A stretch of 64,000 nt of DNA from Leptolinea sp. (GTDB lineage Bacteria > Chloroflexota > Anaerolineae > Anaerolineales > Anaerolineaceae), in the NCBI GenBank assembly GCA_012798535.1, contig JAAZMZ010000063.1:31631-95630 (forward strand). The letters run 5' to 3'. The notes beneath the pieces were generated by a model. That model saw nothing but the letters and a program-made list of their open reading frames with translations. It was not told where the DNA came from and did no database searches. Every line of letters starts with the position of its first letter. Position 1 is the first letter of the stretch. Both the position numbers and the translations under genes were made by a program. Below, one piece after another: positions 1-8,472 of this stretch.

Positions 1-1
1 C

Positions 2-736
2 GAAAATGAAAAATTGCAGCAGGAATTCCATTTCGCCCGCGATATCCAGCAAACATTTCTCCCCCGCCAATTACCCCTTGTAAAGGGATGGGATGTTGCC
101 AGCCTCTGGCAGCCCGCCAATCAGGTAGCCGGCGATTTTTTTGATTTCTTTATTCCCCATCCGGATACTTTCTGCGCGGTCATCGCAGATGTAAGTGATA
201 AAGGTATGCCGGCTGCGCTCTATATGACAGTCACTCGAACCCTTATTCGGTCTTTCGCGCAAGAAAATCTGCCGCCAGGTGAGATATTCAAGAAAGTGAA
301 TGATCTTCTCTTGCAGGATAATCCCACCGGTATGTTCGTAACCTCGACGATCATCATTGGTAACCGACATTCTGGCACGGTGCAATATGCCAACGCCGGT
401 CATAATCCACCGGTGTTTTGCGGAAGAAACCTGGATATCCGGGAACTTCCCAAAGGACAGACCGCGCTGGGTGTCATAGAAGGGCAGAATTATCAGAACC
501 ATAACGTCGATATCCAACCGGATTCGTTTTTGATCCTTTATACGGACGGTGTGACAGACACATTATCTCCATCCGGAGAGGTCTATTCGCTGAAAGGTCT
601 ATCCCGCCTGATATCATCGACCCGGTTGAACAGGGCTGCTAATCTGGCTTCCGCGCTCGAAAATGATCTGATGCAATTTCGCGCCGGGCTGACCTGTGTG
701 GATGATATCACAGCGCTTATTTTGCATCGTCTTTAG
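2..736 (+). CDS. SpoIIE/RsbU-type PP2C serine phosphatase, 5' truncated
   Basis: The reading frame is open to the left edge of the window, so this is the C-terminal catalytic part of a longer protein. The visible part starts with a short helical linker, then the PP2C-like SpoIIE fold: an ARDIQ..FLP..LP entry motif, the metal-binding AGDFFDFF segment, DVSDKGMPAALYM, NAGHNPP and a late YTDGVTD aspartate motif, ending in DDITALIL. Known relatives dephosphorylate anti-sigma-factor antagonists and usually carry an N-terminal sensor (PAS, GAF, HAMP), which here would lie outside the window. The family call is firm. The input signal and partner cannot be judged, and no anti-sigma factor or antagonist gene follows it. 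Confidence 0.9.
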   Translation, partial: ENEKLQQEFHFARDIQQTFLPRQLPLVKGWDVASLWQPANQVAGDFFDFFIPHPDTFCAVIADVSDKGMPAALYMTVTRTLIRSFAQENLPPGEIFKKVNDLLLQDNPTGMFVTSTIIIGNRHSGTVQYANAGHNPPVFCGRNLDIRELPKGQTALGVIEGQNYQNHNVDIQPDSFLILYTDGVTDTLSPSGEVYSLKGLSRLISSTRLNRAANLASALENDLMQFRAGLTCVDDITALILHRL

Positions 737-769
737 TCAGAACCATCTTATCGATACGGAGAGTTATTG

Positions 770-1426
770 ATGAATACATCGTGTGCCATACTGTGGGATC
801 TGGATGGGGTTATAGTTGATTCGGCCGACCTGCATTATCGATCATTCAAGATCGTGCTTGCCAATCACGGATTTGACTTCACCTATGAGACATTCCTCAA
901 ATCTTTCGGACGCAATAATGATTCCGTGCTCGAAGTCTCTATTGGAAGAAAGCCGGAAGAAAAATTGAGGCAGGATGTGAATTTTGAAAAAGAAGAATGG
1001 TACTGTCAGAATATTCCGGGAAACCTGAAACTTTTCCCTGCAGCAGAGTTCTGGTTGCAGTGGTTTCGAAACCATCAGATTCCACAAGCAATTGCCTCTT
1101 CTGCTCCAATGGAAAATATCACTCTTTCATTGAATGAATTTCATTTAGCCAATTTCTTTGATGCTGTGGTTAGCGGCAACCGGATCGTCGGGAAACCCGA
1201 TCCGAAAGTCTTTCTCAGAGCAGCCGCGGCGCTGGAAACAGCACCGGAAAAATGTATCGTCTTTGAAGATTCTATGGCCGGAATGCAGGGTGCGCTGGCA
1301 GCTGGAATGAGCTGTATCACCGTAGCCACCACCCACCCCATCGGTGAATTTGAAAATGCCACCATTGCGTTGCAGAGTCTATCTGATTTGAAAGAAGAGC
1401 AGGTGCTTTCCCTGATCGACCGTTAG
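770..1426 (+). CDS. HAD-family phosphatase, beta-phosphoglucomutase-like
   Basis: Cytosolic HAD hydrolase of about 218 residues. Motif I is WDLDGVIVDS, with the nucleophile and acid/base aspartates two residues apart. Motif II lies at ASSAP, the lysine motif at GKPDP and the metal-binding acidic pair at FEDSMAG. An inserted alpha-helical cap after motif I (about residues 15-85) is typical of the beta-phosphoglucomutase/phosphatase subgroup. The ATG at 770 is chosen over an adjacent upstream TTG because a purine-rich GGAGAG sits about six bases before it. The 3' end overlaps the converging gene on the other strand by four bases. The substrate is unknown; sugar phosphates are plausible for this subgroup. 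Confidence 0.88.
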   Translation: MNTSCAILWDLDGVIVDSADLHYRSFKIVLANHGFDFTYETFLKSFGRNNDSVLEVSIGRKPEEKLRQDVNFEKEEWYCQNIPGNLKLFPAAEFWLQWFRNHQIPQAIASSAPMENITLSLNEFHLANFFDAVVSGNRIVGKPDPKVFLRAAAALETAPEKCIVFEDSMAGMQGALAAGMSCITVATTHPIGEFENATIALQSLSDLKEEQVLSLIDR

Positions 1427-1881
1427 GGTCTGGAACGATCACCAAAGAATAACAACGACCATACCTGCCAGTTTTCCAGAACTACCATGGTCGGGGTTGG
1501 CTGGATAGTTGGAACCACCGTGTATCCAGGCTGGGGAAGCGGGATGATCACCTTGTCTCCGCTCTGTGACAGGTTGTTGTCCTCTCGTGCCCATTCTTCC
1601 ACCGCGGATTCGGATGTGGCATAGGCGATCTGTTTGTGGAGCGCCCTTTCAGTCGCCTGAAGATTCTGAACCTGAGTTCGCATCTGATCCCGCTGGTTGG
1701 TCAACGTATACAACTCACCGATGCGCCTGTTCAGGTCAAGAAATAATAAAAGCATAAAGATAATGAAAACGCCCAGTAGCCATTGACGTCTGTTTTGCCA
1801 GATAATCGCCAGTAATTTCTTCAAGATAGTTACCCGAGGTGGTTTTTCGTAAAACTGTGCAATTATCTTACCAGTGTTCAT
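1423..1881 (-). CDS. FtsB/DivIC-like septum protein
   Basis: Small bitopic membrane protein of 152 residues. A basic N-terminus is followed by one transmembrane helix at about residues 34-49 and a coiled coil at about 52-87 (RRIGELYTLTNQRDQMRTQ...). A short domain with an AREDNNLS motif and a proline-rich extracellular tail follow. This arrangement matches the FtsB/DivIC/FtsL-type septum proteins that help recruit the divisome. Sequence similarity in this family is weak, so the call rests on architecture and the EEWAREDN-like motif. The terminator at 1890-1917 ends only nine bases upstream of the start and no Shine-Dalgarno is visible, so the start may be internal or translation may be unusual. 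Confidence 0.65.
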   Translation of the reverse strand: MNTGKIIAQFYEKPPRVTILKKLLAIIWQNRRQWLLGVFIIFMLLLFLDLNRRIGELYTLTNQRDQMRTQVQNLQATERALHKQIAYATSESAVEEWAREDNNLSQSGDKVIIPLPQPGYTVVPTIQPTPTMVVLENWQVWSLLFFGDRSRP

Positions 1882-1889
1882 TCACAAAG

Positions 1890-1917
1890 AAAAGACCCCG
1901 TCATTGCGGGGTCTTTT
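1890..1917 (-). terminator. Rho-independent terminator, tRNA-Leu
   Basis: An 11-bp perfect stem (AAAAGACCCCG pairing with CGGGGTCTTTT) closes a six-base loop. It lies four bases beyond the encoded CCA of tRNA-Leu on the minus strand and has A/T tracts on both sides, so it can work in either direction. Confidence 0.85.
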
Positions 1918-1920
1918 CAC

Positions 1921-2007
<87 letters not shown>

Positions 2008-2122
2008 ACATCTGGCTGGCAAGTATTTTATCCGAAAAGGGACATTTGTCAACCTTTGGGTGATAGCAGTTTTATCCCTATTACCAGAAACACATATACG
2101 CATTAATTTTGAAGATGCAAGG

Positions 2123-2128
2123 TACAAT
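2123..2128 (+). promoter_or_regulatory. Possible -10 box of the methyltransferase gene
   Basis: A TACAAT hexamer lies only six bases before the ATG at 2135. If used, the mRNA would be leaderless or nearly so, which fits the lack of a Shine-Dalgarno. No good -35 box is visible at the usual distance, so this is tentative. Confidence 0.35.
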
Positions 2129-2134
2129 TAATTG

Positions 2135-2851
2135 ATGAGTTCCCCCCTCCCCTCCCCACAGGAAAAACGGACCTATATCCAGCAGATGTTCTCCAGAATA
2201 GCCTCGCATTATGATCTGATGAACAGGCTGATTTCTTTTGGCATGGATAATATGTGGAGAGAGAAGGCGGTTGAAGTCTTACACCCGGATGATGCCGGCC
2301 GCTACCTGGATATCGGTGCGGGAACCGGCGATCTTTCGCTGGAGATCAGATATCGCGCCGCAGATGCCACCATCATTGCGCTTGACCTGACTCAGGAGAT
2401 GGTGAGCGTGGGAAGACGAAAGACCAACCAGACAGGAATTCTCTGGGTGGTGGCTGATGCCCAGGCATTGCCATTCGAGAACGGCATTTTTTCCGGGATC
2501 ATCTCTGGATATCTGCTGAGAAATGTGACCGATATTACACAAACCCTGAAAGAACAATGGCGGGTGTTGATTCCCGGTGGTCAGACTGTCTCACTCGATA
2601 CTACCCCTCCGGGAAGAAATGCCCTGCTGCCCTTTCTGTATGTATATTATCGATGGATCATTCCGATGCTTGGCCTGTTCGTCAGCGGTGATGTTGAAGC
2701 CTATACGTATTTGCCAGAATCCACTCGCAGACATAATACGGCAGAGATATTGGCTCTGACTCTGGCAGAAGCCGGTTTTCAATCACCGCGCTTCACCAAA
2801 TTAATGTTAGGAACTATGGCAATTCACACAGCCTGCAAGCCTGTTGATTGA
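2135..2851 (+). CDS. UbiE/MenG-type quinone methyltransferase
   Basis: S-adenosylmethionine-dependent class I methyltransferase of 238 residues. The N-terminal segment (MFSRIASHYDLMNRLISFGMD..WR) is the signature of the UbiE/MenG/COQ5 family. SAM motif I is LDIGAGTGDLSL (about residues 54-65), and a later YLLRNV segment corresponds to the family motif usually written GLRNV. These enzymes add the final C-methyl group to demethylmenaquinone or the ubiquinone precursor; in this kind of organism menaquinone is more likely. The ATG at 2135 directly follows a TTG. It is convergent with the large HD-GYP gene, and no other quinone biosynthesis gene is nearby. The exact quinone substrate is inferred. 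Confidence 0.82.
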   Translation: MSSPLPSPQEKRTYIQQMFSRIASHYDLMNRLISFGMDNMWREKAVEVLHPDDAGRYLDIGAGTGDLSLEIRYRAADATIIALDLTQEMVSVGRRKTNQTGILWVVADAQALPFENGIFSGIISGYLLRNVTDITQTLKEQWRVLIPGGQTVSLDTTPPGRNALLPFLYVYYRWIIPMLGLFVSGDVEAYTYLPESTRRHNTAEILALTLAEAGFQSPRFTKLMLGTMAIHTACKPVD

Positions 2852-2867
2852 CGGGGAACTACGTGGA

Positions 2868-5800
2868 TCAATCCGTTATCTCATCTGAAGCCGGGTTTTT
2901 GGCAGGGTCAGTTTGATTGATCATCTCAAGGAATAAATCCACCAGTCGTGGATCAAACAGTACCGATTTATTATCCATCAGGTATTTGGTGACTGTCTGC
3001 CTATCCCAGCCTTTTCGATAAGGCCGGTCGGATGACAGAGCGTCCCAGACATCCACAATAGTAAATATTCTGGCTGATAATGGAATTTCCTTGCCTTTTA
3101 GTCCGCGTGGATAACCGCTTCCATCCCAGTGTTCATGGTGAGCATAGGGAACTTCCAGAGAATCCTTGAGATAGGGAATGGTGGAAAGAAGATCATATGC
3201 CATCACGGGGTGTTGCCGCATGATCTTCCATTCTTCTTCATTCAAGGCGCCGGGCTTTAATAGAATGCGATCAGGGATGCCCATTTTCCCGATGTCGTGC
3301 AGCAGCACACCCCGTTTGAAACTGTCCATTCTGGATTGAGGCAATCTCGCTTTCTTTGCCAGTTTACAGGCCAGGACCATTACCCGATCGCTGTGACCTT
3401 TCGTCTCTTCATCCCTCAACTCCAGAGCTTTTGACCAACCGGCAATGGTACTTTCATAGGCCTGATTCAGTTCGCTGTAAGCCAGTTCTTCATTGGCAAT
3501 CAAAGTGATATTTTCAATCGCGATGGAGGTTTGACCGGCCAGCGTATGGAAGTAATCGTTCCATTCCTGGTCTGTGGGAATGGCCTTTCTGGAAAACACC
3601 TCCATATACCCGATGATTCTTTTGTTCACCACCAGTGGAAGGATTGCATGGTGCAATGCCTTTCCCGAAGTGGAATCGAACGGCAGGATCTGATTGATCA
3701 ATTCGAGTTTCTTCGTGGAAAATGGCTGCCGGAGATTCTGTCTCAGTAAAGCGGCCTGTAGTTCCAGCGTTCTGTACACAATTGGTTCTTCTAATGTATC
3801 GATTCTGGAGACACAGGCCTGCGCCAGATTATCCGCAGGTAGTTTGGCCAGGGTGATTGCTCCATCCATTTTTAGTTGGTCCACAGCTATGGAACAGATC
3901 ATCTCAAGGGTCTTTTCAGGATCGGTTCTTTCCATGATCGTGGCATCGATCTTTCGAAGGCTGGCAAGTTTCATTAACTCATGATTGATCTTCTCGAGAG
4001 CGGCCTTTTCTTCAGTAATATCATGCGTGATCAGTCCAACCCGGTATTTGTGATCTACACGGATTATGAACAACGTAAATTCAACCGTGCGTTGTTCACC
4101 ACCGGCAGACAGGATCGGCATCTCGATCGGCGTGTTTTGATACTTTGATGCACCTGTTGACAACGCCCGTCGGATTTCCTTTCCAATTTTCTTATAGTCA
4201 AAAGATGAGGATTCATAGATTTTATAAAGAGAATCATTCTCCCAGATTGATTTCCCGATCACGTCTTCGGCCGGAACACCGGTAATCAATTCATTACCGC
4301 GATTCCACTCAATGATCACTCCATCTTTATCGATGAGCACCAAACCATCGGTCATCTGTTGCACAGTTGTGCGGAATTTCTCTTCGCTGTGGCGGATTTC
4401 TTCGATAGCCCGGTTCTTATCTGTCACATCCCTGATCGATCCCAGGATATACCGCCGCTTTTCTTTTTCATCCGGCAGCCAGTCGAGGATCACAGAAAGG
4501 CAGCGAATTTCTCCATCCGGTCGTTCTATATGATATTCAAGTTTCTGGGTCTCGCCCGTTTCAGTGGATTTCTTGATAATCTCCATGAACCGGTCGCGGT
4601 CTTCCGGAACGATGAGTGAAAGATATTCATCCATTCCAGGTGGAGAGCTATTTCTGTCCCGCTTGAAGATTTCATAGAGCCCCTGTGACCAGGTGACTTC
4701 CCGGGTCTTAAGATCAAAGGAATAATTACCGTAGAGCCCCATACCTTCGGCCTGTTCATTCATCACCTGGTTTCTTCTCAACTCACGCTCAATGAATTTG
4801 CGTTCTTGAATATCCCGAACCGCAGCCAGGACAACCATCTGTCCATACCATGTTACAGTCCGAATGGCAATTTCCACAAAGAATTCTTTTCCTGTATCCA
4901 TTCTTCTCACACGGTACTCGAAAACCGGCGATTCTCCATTCAAGGCCTTTTCCCAGAGTTTTCTATTTTCTTCCTCGAGAAATTCACCCTCTGCAGAGAT
5001 TTCAGTAAGATGCGTTCCGATCAGTTCATCACGCCCACACCCGAACATATCTTTCACGCGATCATTCGTTTCGATAATGACACCATCGGTGGTATGAATG
5101 ATGATCACATCCGACATGGCATTGAAAACCGCCCGGAGGTTCATTTCTGAATCCGCAAGCTTTGTTTGAATACTCCCCCGTTTGATGATCTCAGTTTCCA
5201 GACGCTTTCCGGTGGAACGGATTCTGAGAAGCGAATTCAGACTCAACAGAATCACCACCATGGCGAGCAGACTGGTTATCGTTGTCGCCTGTTTAATCGA
5301 CATAGATTGAGCTTCATAATATAAGCGCAGGTATTTACCGGTTCCTATGACACATTCCAGTTCAGGAATATCGATCACATAGGATAGTTTTTCTTCCTCT
5401 ACTTCCTTATTGGGAGGTTTATATTGATAGGTTACAAACCCGCCTTCTTTACCCGATTTCGCTGTTTTGATCAGATCACGGATAAGATATACTCCGTTAA
5501 CATCCTGCATGTCCCATTGATTTGTGTTTTCCAGCCAGGGCTGGTATGGCTGCACCAGAATTTGCCCGCCGTAATCGATCAGGAAGATATAATTTTCTCC
5601 ATATCGATCTTTATACGTCATACTTCGGATTTTTGAAATGACATTTATTTGCGTTTCTTCTCTGGATAACTTTCCCGAGCGCAGATCTGCGATATCTTTT
5701 TCGATCGAATTCCGGCTCAGTGTGGTCAATTCGATCAACTCGCCTTCGATTTTTTGCTTTTCGAACGTCTTTGAAGACTCGATGGAATAATTTAAATAGA

Positions 5801-5975
5801 GAATTATGCCGATGATCACCACAAAGGCAATACCCAGAGTCTGAATAATCGCAAAACGGATCGATTTTTTAGTTTCGTCAACTTCAGGTATGTTCTGCAT
5901 CGCGTCGGTATATTCCAGAAACTTCACCTTTAAACGAATCGTTTTTCGGCTGAAAACCGAAAAATAAAAAACCAT
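2868..5975 (-). CDS. Cache-PAS(x3)-GAF-HD-GYP membrane sensor
   Basis: A 1035-residue signalling protein. A transmembrane helix (about 40-61) precedes an extracellular Cache-like sensor (about 65-218, with YGENYIFLID and a CVIGTGKYL end) and a second helix (about 231-251). Three PAS domains follow (about 272-395, 405-520, 528-655), then a GAF domain (about 670-825) and an HD-GYP domain (about 850-1010). The last has HD in LLHDIGKMGIP, HHEHWDGSGYP and DVWDALSSDRPYR, so the metal and GYP residues are intact. HD-GYP enzymes hydrolyse c-di-GMP, and some act on 3'3'-cGAMP. Cache domains often bind small ligands such as carboxylates or amino acids. The start is uncertain: no Shine-Dalgarno precedes residue 1, and Met26 is an alternative. 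A shorter relative is at 24017-25819. Confidence 0.92.
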   Translation of the reverse strand: MVFYFSVFSRKTIRLKVKFLEYTDAMQNIPEVDETKKSIRFAIIQTLGIAFVVIIGIILYLNYSIESSKTFEKQKIEGELIELTTLSRNSIEKDIADLRSGKLSREETQINVISKIRSMTYKDRYGENYIFLIDYGGQILVQPYQPWLENTNQWDMQDVNGVYLIRDLIKTAKSGKEGGFVTYQYKPPNKEVEEEKLSYVIDIPELECVIGTGKYLRLYYEAQSMSIKQATTITSLLAMVVILLSLNSLLRIRSTGKRLETEIIKRGSIQTKLADSEMNLRAVFNAMSDVIIIHTTDGVIIETNDRVKDMFGCGRDELIGTHLTEISAEGEFLEEENRKLWEKALNGESPVFEYRVRRMDTGKEFFVEIAIRTVTWYGQMVVLAAVRDIQERKFIERELRRNQVMNEQAEGMGLYGNYSFDLKTREVTWSQGLYEIFKRDRNSSPPGMDEYLSLIVPEDRDRFMEIIKKSTETGETQKLEYHIERPDGEIRCLSVILDWLPDEKEKRRYILGSIRDVTDKNRAIEEIRHSEEKFRTTVQQMTDGLVLIDKDGVIIEWNRGNELITGVPAEDVIGKSIWENDSLYKIYESSSFDYKKIGKEIRRALSTGASKYQNTPIEMPILSAGGEQRTVEFTLFIIRVDHKYRVGLITHDITEEKAALEKINHELMKLASLRKIDATIMERTDPEKTLEMICSIAVDQLKMDGAITLAKLPADNLAQACVSRIDTLEEPIVYRTLELQAALLRQNLRQPFSTKKLELINQILPFDSTSGKALHHAILPLVVNKRIIGYMEVFSRKAIPTDQEWNDYFHTLAGQTSIAIENITLIANEELAYSELNQAYESTIAGWSKALELRDEETKGHSDRVMVLACKLAKKARLPQSRMDSFKRGVLLHDIGKMGIPDRILLKPGALNEEEWKIMRQHPVMAYDLLSTIPYLKDSLEVPYAHHEHWDGSGYPRGLKGKEIPLSARIFTIVDVWDALSSDRPYRKGWDRQTVTKYLMDNKSVLFDPRLVDLFLEMINQTDPAKNPASDEITD

Positions 5976-6168
5976 TGAATTTATTCTTTGTTAGCATCGG
6001 TATTCGAGAAACTCCAATGGTCTATTGACCCATATTAACGGTGTAAATAGGCTAATACCATAAAAACTTTCTAAAATTGAATTTCGACCTGATTTGACTA
6101 AATAAATCGGCAACACAGGCAATACTTATATATTGCCAGAAGAAGGATTTGCCACATTTGCGCCACGG

Positions 6169-7074
6169 TTAATCGGGTTCGATGATCTCCAGATGAGCCG
6201 TTTCCATCGTCTTGCTGCGCGACCATATCACCATCTCGGTAGTGAAAATGATCAAAGCAATCCAGATCAGCACAAATCCCACGAGGCGCTTTTCATCAAA
6301 TGGCTCCTTGAAGAGCAGCGCTCCAAGCAGGAACTGGAGGGTCGGGGTGATGTACTGTAATATTCCAATAGTAGTCAGGTTGATGCGCTTCGCTCCATCG
6401 GAAAAGAGAAGCAGCGGAATGGCCGTCACCACACCGGTGAGTGCCAGCAGCACCCCGATCCCCCAGCCGGTATGACCAAACGAACCAACACCACCGGCTT
6501 CCTGAGCCACAAGAAACAACATCGCCGGTATAAATATCAGACCGGTTTCCAGGGTCAGGCCAGATAGGGAATCGAGTGAAGAGAGCTTTTTTATGAGACC
6601 GTACAACCCGAAAGAGAAAGCCAGCGCCAGCGAAATCCATGGAATGGAGCCGAAAATTGCCGTCAGGTAGATCACACCGGCCGCCGCCAATCCAACCGGG
6701 ATCCACTGCCACAGGCGTAGTTTCTCCTTCAGGAAGATCACTCCCAGCAGTACACTGACCATCGGATTAATGAAATATCCCAGGCTGGATTCAATGACAT
6801 GCCCGGAGTTCACCGCGTAAACGTACGTCCCCCAGTTGACGGCCAGCATCACTCCGGCCAGGAAGTAACTGACCAGAATCCGCCGGTTGATAGACGCCTT
6901 AAATTGCCCGAATCGTTTTAATACAACGATCAGGATGATCAGAAAAATGAACGACCAGATAAAGCGGTGCGCCAAAATCTGCAGCGGCGGAACCACACTA
7001 ATCCATTTAAAATACACTGGAAAAAAACCCCACATGGTATACGCGCTTAACGCGTAGAGAGCACCTTTATTCAT
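6169..7074 (-). CDS. RarD-like EamA-family permease
   Basis: Inner-membrane protein of about 301 residues with ten predicted hydrophobic segments arranged as two EamA repeats. The opening (MNKGALYALSAYTMWGFFPVYFKWI) and a central GHVIESSLGYFINPMVSVLLG are characteristic of the RarD subgroup of drug/metabolite transporters. The physiological substrate of RarD proteins is not settled. The ATG at 7074 is preferred to an upstream in-frame start because conserved sequence begins there and a GAGAGGCGG element lies upstream. The gene stands alone and is divergent from the polyphosphate kinase gene. Confidence 0.88.
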   Translation of the reverse strand: MNKGALYALSAYTMWGFFPVYFKWISVVPPLQILAHRFIWSFIFLIILIVVLKRFGQFKASINRRILVSYFLAGVMLAVNWGTYVYAVNSGHVIESSLGYFINPMVSVLLGVIFLKEKLRLWQWIPVGLAAAGVIYLTAIFGSIPWISLALAFSFGLYGLIKKLSSLDSLSGLTLETGLIFIPAMLFLVAQEAGGVGSFGHTGWGIGVLLALTGVVTAIPLLLFSDGAKRINLTTIGILQYITPTLQFLLGALLFKEPFDEKRLVGFVLIWIALIIFTTEMVIWSRSKTMETAHLEIIEPD

Positions 7075-7306
7075 AACGCCGGTAATCCGCCTCTCCCTGG
7101 ATATGATTTGGCCGCCAGGATGGATATGAAAGAGCAAGTCCGTTCCATGTTCAACTAAAGCATAATCGCGATATTGTATCACTCCCGGGTATTCAGATTA
7201 TGTGCAGAGGCATAATGGTTCTATAATCTATCTGTAATCAATCAATAATCACCGGTTTTTTGTTTTTGGCTTTGTACATCCATGCAAGATATGGAGGGTT
7301 ACAGTC

Positions 7307-8227
7307 ATGAAAAACAAGAAAGAGAACGCCGGTCACGGCGAAAGTAAGTCTCACGATGCACCTAAGAAGGGGAAAAAGGACATCCTCGCTGAAAAGACCA
7401 GATCGAATACTACCGACCAGATGGTTAATGAGCCGCAAAAGTCTCCCGCGAAAGAACTCACCACAAAAGAGTATGAAAAAGAACTCGCCCGCCTGCAGGT
7501 GGAACTGGTAAAACTGCAAGAATGGGTGAAATTCAAGGGATTGAAGGTTGTGGTGTTATTCGAGGGCCGTGACGCCGCCGGGAAGGGTGGAACAATCAAA
7601 CGTATCACCGAGAGCCTGAATCCACGCATCTGCCGGGTGGTCGCGCTGGGTGTTCCCACCGAGAAGGAAAAGACTCAGTGGTACTTCCAACGTTATGTAC
7701 CACACCTCCCTGCGGCCGGTGAGATTGTGCTTTTCGACCGCTCATGGTACAACCGCGCTGGTGTGGAACATGTGATGGGATTCTGCACGGAAAGCGAATA
7801 TCAGGAATTCCTGCACTCCTGCCCTGAATTCGAGCGCCTGTTGATCCGATCGGGCATCATCCTGATCAAATACTGGTTCTCGGTCAGTGATGAAGAACAG
7901 GAGCGCCGCTTCCGTGACCGCATTGAAGACCCGACCAAACGCTGGAAGATCAGCCCGATGGACATGGAAAGCCGCAAACGCTGGGTGGAATACTCGCGCG
8001 CCAAGGATCAGATGTTCCTGTACACACATCTGCCCGAGAGCCCCTGGTGGGTGGTCAATTCAGATAACAAGGAACGCGCCCGGTTGAACTGCATCCACCA
8101 CCTGTTGAGCATGATCAAATACGAAGACCTCACGCCCCCGCCGCTGGAACTGCCTCCGCGGCAGAAGGATACCGGTTACGTGAGACCGCCGATCAATTCA
8201 CAAATGTTCGTACCAGAGATCTATTAA
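7307..8227 (+). CDS. ppk2: Polyphosphate kinase 2
   Basis: Cytosolic enzyme of 306 residues using polyphosphate to phosphorylate nucleotides. After a charged, lysine-rich 60-residue extension comes the PPK2 core: Walker A in EGRDAAGKGG, the RVVALGVPTEKEKTQWYFQRY segment, Walker B in FDRSWYNRAGVE, and a lid region rich in arginine (RRFRDRIEDPTKRWK). Single-domain PPK2 proteins of this length with a KWS-type lid commonly belong to class I, which works on nucleoside diphosphates; this subclass is an inference. A GGAGG lies nine bases before the ATG. It is followed by a cluster of palindromic repeats and faces the MFS gene tail to tail. Confidence 0.93.
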   Translation: MKNKKENAGHGESKSHDAPKKGKKDILAEKTRSNTTDQMVNEPQKSPAKELTTKEYEKELARLQVELVKLQEWVKFKGLKVVVLFEGRDAAGKGGTIKRITESLNPRICRVVALGVPTEKEKTQWYFQRYVPHLPAAGEIVLFDRSWYNRAGVEHVMGFCTESEYQEFLHSCPEFERLLIRSGIILIKYWFSVSDEEQERRFRDRIEDPTKRWKISPMDMESRKRWVEYSRAKDQMFLYTHLPESPWWVVNSDNKERARLNCIHHLLSMIKYEDLTPPPLELPPRQKDTGYVRPPINSQMFVPEIY

Positions 8228-8244
8228 GCGTCGGATGACTCCGC

Positions 8245-8472
8245 CGCCTGAGCCAGTCGAAGGCCGCGCTGGCCAGATCCGACGAAGGTCACCAACCGGT
8301 GGTTCGACAAGCTCACCAACCAATGGGTCGACAGGTTTTGGTTCCCAAGCTTGTCGAGGGATCACCAACCGTGGTTCGACAGGCTCACCAACCGGTTGTT
8401 TTAGTTCTCCGAGCCTGTCGAGGGGCACCAACCGGTGGTTCGACAGATTCAGTGGCCTGTGCCAGTCGAGGA
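8245..8472 (+). repeat. Cluster of REP-like palindromic repeats
   Basis: At least eight copies of a short unit in alternating orientation: GGTTCGACAGGCTCACC (8302, 8327 partial, 8373, 8438) and its inverse GAGCCTGTCGAGG (near 8250, 8348, 8410, 8459). Spacers share ACCAACCGGTGG. Neighbouring forward and inverse units could fold into hairpins. The cluster fills the gap between two convergent genes and runs into the 3' end of the MFS gene, so the last residues of that protein (STGTGH) are encoded by repeat sequence. Confidence 0.85.
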
